From Dermanyssus gallinae (lineage: Eukaryota; Arthropoda; Arachnida; Mesostigmata; Dermanyssidae): a DNA stretch of 64,000 nt. Positions 56,196 through 64,000 of this stretch are shown in pieces; positions within the stretch are counted from its first letter, which is position 1, and each line of letters starts with the position of its first letter. The DNA lies in contig QVRM01005989.1 in NCBI GenBank assembly GCA_003439945.1, positions 99,602-163,601 of the forward strand. Reading direction: 5' to 3'. Below the pieces are notes generated by a model. The model was not told where the DNA came from, did not search any database, and saw nothing but the letters and a program-made list of their open reading frames with translations. The translations under genes were made by a program, and so were the position numbers.

Positions 56196-58870
56196 ATCGT
56201 TTTTCGTTGAGCTTTTTGCTCCTCCTGCTTCGCTCCATTTTTATATAGCTCTTAACTCGGCTGGGTAGTTCGGTCGCAGCACGCCCACTTAAAGAAGTGT
56301 ACGCTCAGAGACTATCCCTTAGCCTTCTGGGTGGTCGGTAAAAAAAGTTAGAAGTTACGAATTTAGCTGACTCTCCACCGTCCTCTTACGGTTTTCGATT
56401 CGGTCGACAACTACTTGAGGCTGGACAGCTTGGGCAGTTGAAGTGTTCCTTTAGCGAAGAAAGAAACACAAGAAAACGTCAATGTTTGTACAATTCTTTG
56501 GGTCTGCTGCAATCGAACTCAACAAGTTTAGTTCCGCTTGTGACAAGAGGCGCATTTAATGCATAAGATTTAGTGCCAGAGGTAGACTCGCTTGAGAATC
56601 GGAAAAAAAATTTGTAATCTTTCAAGCTGAAACAGTTACTTCGTTTCAGTCTAGTTTCCTTGCCATATTTATTGGAACAGAATTTTCTAGTCAATAAAGA
56701 AAAAGGAGGGTTATACTACTAAACCCTTTTCAAGATTACGCTTTATGGCCCTATCGAAATAATAGTTATTGTAACTAGCGTAACATATTAGTGGAATACA
56801 TATTCGCTATCTAGTATATTTAACTAAACATTAGCCTAAGTATTTTTGAAACGCCTCACGGCAATCTAAAGTTTGCTTACAAGCAATATCAAAGAGTTTA
56901 GCAGATTGGTTCTATTTCGTTCATAAAATTTACCAAAGTGTGCAAAATCATTGCATATTTTTTAAAGCAGTCGAAATTTACTCCTTGCTTCTTTGATAGA
57001 AGAACCCTGGCGGAAATGTCGTTTATGTAGAGTTTTCAGTTATTTTGTTATTCCTTTTATAAAATCTAAATTTTTAGAATGCGAAGCAAATTCTCTTTGT
57101 GTATAATGTGTTATGGGATAAAACTCACCCAAAATCTAGTGCTGTGCCCTAGAGCTCTCAGAGTTTGCAGGTGGGCCCTCTTTATGCAGCGAGGGACCGG
57201 AGAATTGAAAATATTCTGTGGGCTGAGTTGTTTCTTAATAATAAAGAGGTCTTCTCGTTGAGATGATTGCAATGCAGTTTTTGCGAACATGGAGGAGTAT
57301 TTCATTAAAAAGTTTGGAGTTGCTACAAGAAACCGTTGCTAAGGATAACCTCATTTCGTTTTCTCGTACCTGCTCCTTCTGCTACTCGAATTATAAATTT
57401 GCGAGAGTTTTGTGTGACGTTTGAAAAAAATCCACATTTGTGTTTTTCTCCTCGTAGAATCAAGTATTTGAGGTAACAAGAGCTGGCCATATTTTCGTTG
57501 CCCTCAAACACGCAAGGTATATATATAAACAATAAACTGGAGTTATTCAATCAGAAATGTATCTACTGATCCTTTGAAGGCGCTGTTTAGTTAACCATTC
57601 GTGAGTACATTTTCGTTTTGAGGGGGTATTCGTGCCTACTACGTCTATGTCCCGCGAGACTCATACGCCGCAGTTTGTGAAGCCGATAGTGGATTACGTG
57701 GTACCGCCTCTTATCGCGCTTGTCAGCCGCTCTGCATCGTGCACTAGTGCACGTGAGGGGGAGTGCACGCTTGTTGCCGATTCCGCTCTTCCTTTGAAGA
57801 TCTAGTCGAGTTTAGTGTACGTTGCTGGAAAAGTTATTAACAAGATCTTCTATACTTTTTTGAGGGTAAATGGATCGTTGTCAGCGCGGTATCAAGTGCG
57901 TTTTCCTTTACCACGTCCCTCCGTTTGGAGGCCATTCTAAGTTCATTACTTGACAAAAGCTTGCAAGAATGCTGCTGAGATGATAGAAGCGTCTGCATGC
58001 GCTGATGTTTATAAGTTTGTTTTGTTTTTGTGTCTGCCTGACTTGCTATACATAATTATAGTGTGTATATAATTGCATTTTAAGCACCATCAGCCATCAC
58101 GGAAAAATAAGCAAGAATGGTCTGCACAAGATATTGTTGCGTGTAGTGCAAATTGTCTTCTTTAATAGCTAAATTGCCGAGCTGTGTAGGTTGACTCTCA
58201 GAGTGAACATGATTGCTGGTGTAAGATTAGCTATATGTAGCTTGAGCTATACCTTTCGAATTGTTTTGCCTGCCCTTTTTGTGTTCCGGCTTTTTAGTTT
58301 TTTTAAACAATACTTTATGCATATTAATTACTGGGTTACTTAAACCGCATACATCTCGGCATCTTCCCTACCTAGTGGTGACTTAACCACGTGGCAGATA
58401 AGTCTTGAGCCTAATCTTGAACTCAACAGAAAAATTTTAGCACCTCAGCGTTTCTAGAGCCTTGCTCAAAATGATTTCGTTTATCGCTCTAGGTCGCGCC
58501 TCCAATCTGTTTGCGAGACCCCTAGATCTGTGTCGGATAAAAGATCGATGCAACATTTGTACTGTAGGCAGCTTGACGATACGACTTTGATGTTAGTAGG
58601 GTAGCTTGGCAATACGACCTTGATGTGTGAATCATTTGAACTTGGGTATCGATTTGCGTCAGTCACTCCTAAATGTGGAAAATGTAACCAGTATTTTTCA
58701 CAGCTTCGGATTGAATGTTTATGCTAATATAACTAATATTTTTGCTTTTTGTCTATCTCAGAAGATGCTTTTTTTTCGGAGGTTTTGGGAAACGCATTAT
58801 GCAAAGGCAGAACTGACAACCAGCAGCTCCTAGTGGAGGACTCCTACGCGCTCCCTTAAGGTTCGGAATT
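55331..58870. other. Phosphatase intron sequence, no element recognised
   Basis: AT-rich intron with a (TA)n tract at 56142-56191. Minus-strand ORFs at 56479-56694, 57111-57305 and 57323-57550 show no nameable domain. Confidence 0.4.
56142..56191. repeat. (TA)n microsatellite
   Basis: About 25 TA units. Confidence 0.95.
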
Positions 58871-58878
58871 GTGTGGCA

Positions 58879-59690
58879 CTACTGCGAGGCCATAGAGAGG
58901 GAGTCTTTTACTACGACCATCTCACAATCTGCAGTCTTTCGATAGGCTGGTTCCAGGAATCGGGGGTGCGTCGAGACCCTGCGTAAAACCTCCTTCGGCC
59001 ACTCCTCTTGAGCACTTCGGCCTTGCTTCTGTCGTGTCTTTTCCTTCATGAGGTCGTCCAGGTAAGCTACTATCCGAGGCCAAGCAGCAGTCTGCAGTAT
59101 GTGAGCTACAATGTCGGCGGTGCAATGATCGGCAAGCGCCAACATTAATGACTGGTGACATATTGTTAGGGTGCTTTATTGAGCCCCTGTGTATGGTCGA
59201 CGTCGTTAGGCAGGCCTGACGCGCATGAAACACACGTATCTGCAGACGCCTTCCTAATCCTAACCGTGTAGTGCTAGAACCGTTCGTCTCCGGGCCCATG
59301 TCTGGGCCCATCGTAGAATGTCTGTAGATCGGGTATAGATGTGCGGATGTGTCTCCGGCGAGAGGTATGGCCCACCCCCCGCGTGCACACAATGAAGATA
59401 TTTTCACGGCCGTGCGCCCATTCCGAGTCCTGATCGATCCATCGTTTACTTTGCTTCCACACAAGCAAGTCCCAACGTAGTTAGCACGCCCTTATAACTA
59501 TGCCACGTTGGGCCGAGCGGAGGGTTTGCCGGTTGCAGGGCCTTGGGAGTCTGCCCCATACTGGTGCGCCGTACATGGCTGCCAACTCGGCCACTGAAGC
59601 CAGCAGACGGCTTCGGTCCTCCGATCCCGGCCGTTCCTCAGAAGGGATTCTGGTGAAATTCTGGGACACCTTAGAAAACCTCTTCGTCAC
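58879..59690 (-). pseudogene. Decayed LINE ORF2 3' portion
   Basis: The minus strand reads SRLLASVAELAAMYGAPVWG and LRSAQRGIVIRAC, equivalent to the intact LINE's RRLVMSVAESIVLYGAPVWF and LLRRAQRVPALRI. A tail follows with WDLLVWKQSKRWIDQDSEWA and IPDLQTFYDG, and finally a LADHCTADIVAHILQTAAWP region with a lost C-terminal zinc site. Frameshifts divide it. The sequence is clearly different from the intact element, so it belongs to a sister family. It lies antisense in the phosphatase intron. Confidence 0.65.
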
Positions 59691-60049
59691 TTAGGCGACA
59701 TACGGCGCTCCCGTGAGACCAGTACTAGGTATAACCCCAATTTATTTTGCTTGCTTCATGATTATTTCAACCGTATCCCGAGATCCTCTTTCGCCCGGTA
59801 AACAATAGCTTACGTTTTTTATGGGGCAGGTTGAAGGTGGTTTTTCTTAGTTCTGCCACGGATTTCAGAGGGTGCTGGCCATGCCCGACGACTTTCTACT
59901 CCCAGGCAAGTCGCGCTATATCAAAATACCATACTTCATCAGGAGAATGTGAAATGGCAGCCCAATTTAGAATATATTTTTGTAAACTGCTACGCGGTGG
60001 TTTTTACGCTGCATTGCTTGAAGCCGAAAGCTGTTCCCATGAAGCGTCT

Positions 60050-60285
60050 ACTCCTAATGTACAATTTTTTTTATCAATGCTGTGCTATGGAATTCTTATT
60101 TGGGGTAGTGGCTATGATGAGACCTTCCGTAAAGCCAGAATAATACAGTACGATGCACGGAGAGCAAGGCGTAGATGTTTGGTCTGTGCCCTTTACATTT
60201 ATGATAACCTACTTCCTGTTAATATAACTCACATCTTGAGGCTTGCTACATTAGCTATCAGAATATTGCGAGAAATCTAAAGAAT
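60050..60285 (+). pseudogene. Possible LINE ORF2 C-terminal fragment
   Basis: The plus-strand ORF at 59831-60280 ends with SMLCYGILIWGSGYDETFRK followed by IIQYDARRARRR and LLPVNITHILRLATLAIRI. This resembles the YGI..WG......I...Q...R.I segment after the RT in RTE/CR1/Jockey-like elements. There is no RT upstream. Weak call. Confidence 0.4.
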
Positions 60286-60650
60286 ATTGAAATAAGAAAA
60301 AAATATATATGTTTAGCAAATAGAGATTTCGTTTTCACACGTTCTCATCTCAAGTAGATTATAGACGCCCGACAATCTTCATAGTGCATTTTTTGTCGTT
60401 GAAGTCTAGTGATTACGCCCTTGCACGCAGCCAGCCAGATATCTGGGCTTTTATTACTAAAAATATTAGATACTCACTACCTTACGACGTAAAATTTGGC
60501 TTCTAAGTACTTTGCCCGACGATGCTGGTGACATAGGGGCTTCATGGGATGTCGTACAAACGTACGTTAACGTTTTTGCGTGTTTGATATGTACACGTTT
60601 ATATATGGTAAGTGGTGCATATGTATATGGTTTAATATGTAAGGTAAAAT

Positions 60651-60653
<3 letters not shown>

Positions 60654-60715
<62 letters not shown>

Positions 60716-60716
60716 G
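60654..60716. repeat. (TA)n microsatellite
   Basis: TA dinucleotides with one TAAATA interruption. Confidence 0.95.
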
Positions 60717-61032
60717 AGTTGGACGTGATAGTCATGTACGTCTGCAATAGTATGTATATGCTTAAACTCTTGCATAGTGTGCAATTTAATCTAAACATCA
60801 CAATTGTTATGCATGTTGCATATTTTTTACTTGCATTCACGTTACAATTGTTTATTTTTTAACTGAGAACTCCTTGCGTTGAAAACTGCAATTTCTTCTT
60901 TTAGAATGGGAAGCCACTTGAAGCACATATTTTTCCGCCTATATCTTACAAGTAATATTTCTACTCGTACCGCCCCATGCTATTTAATGGACCAGAGATG
61001 GCTTCATAACATACAGATGTCTCAGTCTACAT

Positions 61033-61095
61033 CCGAATGAGTAACAATTTTAATGAAAATGTATTTAATTATCATTAAAACTTTTACTCATTCGG
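61033..61095 (+). repeat. 63-nt hairpin, 24-position stem with two mismatches
   Basis: CCGAATGAGTAAC...TTTTAATGA pairs with TCATTAAAAC...TTACTCATTCGG around a 15-nt loop. Length and shape resemble a microRNA precursor; a fold-back element remnant is the alternative. It lies in the phosphatase intron, in sense orientation. Confidence 0.6.
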
Positions 61096-61167
61096 CTGCA
61101 GATAATCGAGTGCCTCAGAGATATAAAGAAGAAGAACTGCCTCACGGTCACCCGCATTTCGTCCTCT

Positions 61168-61230
61168 AAACTCTAAAATATCACTTGAGGCAAGTAAAGC
61201 GAGCTTGACTTAAGTGACATTTTAGAGTTT
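61168..61230 (+). repeat. 63-nt hairpin, 27-position stem, microRNA-precursor-like
   Basis: AAACTCTAAAATATCACTTG, then AGGCAAG, pairs with CTTGACTT and AAGTGACATTTTAGAGTTT around a 9-nt loop, with two mismatches and one G-T pair. The dimensions fit a Dicer substrate. No expression evidence is possible here, so it is recorded as a repeat rather than an ncRNA. Confidence 0.6.
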
Positions 61231-61357
61231 AAACTGTTCTACATATCCCGCTAGTTAGCTCTTGACGAATTTTGATTTCTTCTCTTTTTGAAAAAAAGTA
61301 GCCTGTGCAGTTTTAGGCAACGCAGAAAATCGTTTTAAACGAATTAGCATGCATGTT

Positions 61358-61395
61358 GAATATTTATGCGAGCGGTTCCGTTCGCATAAATGTTC
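61358..61395. repeat. Short hairpin, 17-bp stem
   Basis: GAATATTTATGCGAGCG pairs with CGTTCGCATAAATGTTC around a 4-nt loop with two G-T pairs. It is the third hairpin within 365 bp. Confidence 0.6.
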
Positions 61396-61399
61396 AGAG

Positions 61400-62947
61400 A
61401 GACAAGGCCATAATATCTTTTAAAAATCTTAGGCGTTGTTTTAGTGAGGGCAAAGCGGCTTTTCAAGGTGGCTTTTATCGACTTCGATTCCAAGCATTGC
61501 CGGATTAAGGTGCTGTGAAAAACGGCAGTGCTTTGTTGAAAGAACTCTGTTGCTGTAGTTAATGATCTTACTACATCTACTACACATATTTCAAACGACG
61601 AAATATGAGAAACAGATGCATCTGCAATCGCCTTATCGTACTCGTAATCTTCGTCTGCTAACGTTCCAATTTATTGTCTTTGATTATAAATACGTATGCC
61701 GCACGCTATCAGAAGACCTTTATATTAAGATCTAGAAGTTTTTTTTTGTATATACATTAATTTAAACTGATATATTAATCTAACCTAACAACATTGAAAT
61801 GTATCCCCAACATTTTAAGAGGAATACATATATGGGTCACACCGAGAGTATCATATGTTTTCCTCATGCGCTCTAAGTCAGAGAGCTTTTGTTTTTGTTT
61901 AGTAAGAGTAGTGCTAGGACATTGTAAGACAATGGCGAAACGAATCTGCTTATTTCTTCAATGTGGTGATAAAGATTCCTCGGGACACAACTGTCGCGGA
62001 CGATTTTGATGTATTGCGTGGCAACGCCCTAACGTCGGCAGAGAATCTTTTTGGTCCGATCATGTTGAAATGTTGCTCCGACTCAAAGTCAAAATTTGTC
62101 GCCACATGTACTGCTGGGCTGATTGAGGATGCCTTTATGGCTCATCACAATGATTGAAACGTGTCTACTCGCGAGGACATCACTTGTAAAGCTGTAGTGG
62201 CTATTTCACGTTGTAGCTCGATGCGATGAATCCACTGACATAAGCCTTTCTTGCTGTTGAATAAGCGAAAACATATGAAACAATGAATAATAACCTGTGA
62301 AAGGGTAGGTGCAGAGAGATTACTGCCCTGTCATTCGTACCAGAGGCCACGTCAATACAGTATCTGCATTTTTAGATTCAATCGATAATATTGCCACTCA
62401 CGATGTCTGGAATGCTAATAGCTGATGGTCCATGCAAGCTGCATGCATGTCGTGTTTCACTTTCCAGTACTGTGTTAAGGACGTCACTAAGGATGATCAC
62501 TTCTGGCTTGTTAAACCGTTTCCCATCGATCTCACAGGTTAGATCCAATTGATATGGGACGCTGATCTTTGTTTGTAGTCTGATGATTGTGAGATGCCTA
62601 GTGGGTACGCTGAAGTGAGGCGCGTTAAGTTTCGATGTAGCCTTTGCACCTAAGGGCTTAGGAGCAACCATAAGATAAGCTTGAGATATGTTAGTTATGA
62701 CAGCACTAAGGTCACAATGGACGTTTCGAATGTCATTTCGCACCAGTGTCCTCCCAAACTCCTACTGCAGAAGAGGGGGTTGTTGTCATAAACGTCAACT
62801 ACTAGTTTTTGTTTTTGCCAATTTTGTATAACTCTAGTGTAAGCATAGTCGCCATGCAGTGGCCTGATAGACGTAGTTTGATGTCGATTGTGACGAAGTT
62901 GACTGTGATTCCTGGCAGCAATTAAAACAGAGAGCAGCACTTCGCAG
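61400..62947. other. End of the phosphatase intron
   Basis: No gene supported. The minus-strand ORFs at 62378-62743 and 62695-63090 are discussed under rejected items. The acceptor TTCGCAG closes the intron at 62947. Confidence 0.4.
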
Positions 62948-63176
62948 GTCAATTCTTCGATCTCCTTCGTGTATTGGGCGCTGGCGGGCACCCGCCTGAT
63001 ACACGGACCCTTTTCTTGGGCGACTACGTCGATCGGGGTAAGCACTCCGTTGAGGTCGTTGTACTTCTCTTTATCTACAAGATTCTTCACCCTACGGAAA
63101 TATTCCTACTCCGCGGCAATCACGAAGAAGCGAAGGTGAATTCAACGTACGGATTTCTATCGGAATGCGTCAACAG
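62948..63176 (+). CDS. PP1-like serine/threonine phosphatase, second visible exon
   Basis: The acceptor is CTTCGCAG|GTCAAT and the donor CAACAG|GTGAAA. It is entered in phase 1 and left in phase 2. It encodes [60 protein letters not shown] and [22 protein letters not shown] and RGNHE are the PPP-family signatures, and the metal-binding and catalytic Asp, Asn and His and both active-site Arg positions are present. Compared with PP1 it has unusual residues ([22 protein letters not shown]), so it is a divergent member. The two exons give 148 complete codons, less than half of a usual PP1 of about 320 residues; the rest must lie right of the window. Confidence 0.9.
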
Positions 63177-63290
63177 GTGAAAGCTATAGACGCATACAGC
63201 TATTTGTAGCGCTCGTCCTCTGCGTGGTTGCCCGTCTGCATAATAACTTCTGCTAGAATTGCCCAAGAATATGTATTGTAGTTTTTAAGA

Positions 63291-63329
<39 letters not shown>

Positions 63330-64000
63330 GTTTGTTAAAACTGGAATTGTTTGATGTCTATTTCGATAGAATTCATTTAGCAAAACAACGAATGAGATAA
63401 TTTGGACTATGAGGGTTCTACGGTCATTTGCGCTCACATAGATACCCGTTTTGTATACGTAGCCGACTACTCAGAGACGTGGCGGGCATTAAAAATCTAT
63501 ATTCTGCCCAACCTTATATATAACTTGCTTTAAGGTTTCTTCTGTCTTTATCTTTGTCAGTTTTTCTCTTATCCATGGTCTGGCCCAACATAAATATTTT
63601 AAAATCTAGAATTACTAATGCTAAGAAATACTTAAGCTGTCTTTAGACACCAACACTGGTGATATGCTTGACGCACTTTAAGACCCCTCATCCAAGACGA
63701 AGGTTTTAGAACGCTACCTCTGAAAAACGGCAGAACTATTACATCGTTCTACTCTATGACTTCGAGCACACGACCGCATCCCGGTCTCCTTGCAGTATAT
63801 GGTCTTTTGTCTCAAGTCACGACATTTAAAGCAATTGGGGTCTCCGTTCGTTCCTCAGGTTTGCATACCTCGAGTCCAGTCTTAGGGCGTGTAGGCCACA
63901 AGGACCTTGCCGCCATCAGCGGCAAAACCATCAGGGGGTACTATCGCTTTGCTGCGGCATCCGGGTAGGCAGGCCCCTTTACATGTAAAGGCACCGCTGA
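63177..64000. other. Next phosphatase intron, cut by the window edge
   Basis: A (TA)n tract lies at 63295-63324. I see no exon encoding the expected next PP1 segment (a W..F...F..LP...... motif). The ORF at 63756-63968 is not recognised. Confidence 0.5.

Noticed and set aside
59831..60050. N-terminal half of the ORF at 59831-60280 as part of a gene
   Set aside because: Only the last 75 or so residues resemble anything; the first half has no recognisable content.
62378..63090. Minus-strand ORFs with a faint resemblance to BEL/Pao-type protease-region sequence (LHGPSAIS...VSG)
   Set aside because: The match is too short and degenerate to name, and part of it is antisense to the clear phosphatase exon.

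Overview
This window is nuclear DNA from an invertebrate animal, most likely an arthropod. The evidence is multi-exon genes with GT-AG introns up to about 18.5 kb, an R1-like non-LTR retrotransposon, mariner elements, a tRNA-derived SINE, and dense simple repeats: about two dozen (TA)n tracts plus long CAA/CAG and TTG runs. An arachnid or another arthropod with large introns would fit, but the species cannot be fixed from sequence alone. Nothing looks bacterial: there are no operons, CRISPR arrays or Shine-Dalgarno-spaced genes.

Two host genes can be reconstructed, both on the + strand. (1) An SLC16-type monocarboxylate transporter has coding exons at 17202-18554, 37081-37223, 39939-40092, 43524-43786 and 44482-44980. 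All splice sites are GT-AG, the phases agree, and the product is about 803 residues. (2) A PP1-like PPP-family serine/threonine phosphatase has exons at 49056-49272 and 62948-63176 and runs off the right edge. Its two exons join inside the conserved GDxHG-Q motif.

Layout. 0-7 kb: the end of an element encoding a putative restriction-like endonuclease with a (TAA)n tail, then decayed mariner and reverse-transcriptase pieces. 7-17 kb: a double palindrome, then a stretch rich in trinucleotide repeats with a GC-rich hairpin carrying two CTCF-like motifs; this may be the 5' flank of the transporter gene. 17-45 kb: the transporter gene. Its 18.5-kb first intron holds LINE ORF1 remnants, a second copy of the restriction-like-endonuclease element, a gypsy gag scrap and LTR, two inverted SINEs and a 1.29-kb mariner. 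Its third intron holds an inverted 3' mariner fragment and a 20-bp minisatellite. 45-49 kb: intergenic, with a 310-bp tandem duplication upstream of the phosphatase. 49-63 kb: the phosphatase gene, whose first visible intron contains an apparently intact R1-like LINE in antisense orientation (both ORFs open, poly(A) end preserved), older LINE debris and a cluster of three strong hairpins.

The most interesting items are: the intact antisense LINE starting 121 bp from a splice donor; the inverted mariner pair flanking two transporter exons whose joint removal keeps frame; the paired (TAA)n-tailed elements; the 27-bp hairpin at 61168-61230; the twin CTCF-like palindrome; and the double AT-cored palindrome at 7277-7533. 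Exon models were made by eye from splice signals and family motifs; untranslated exons were not determined.
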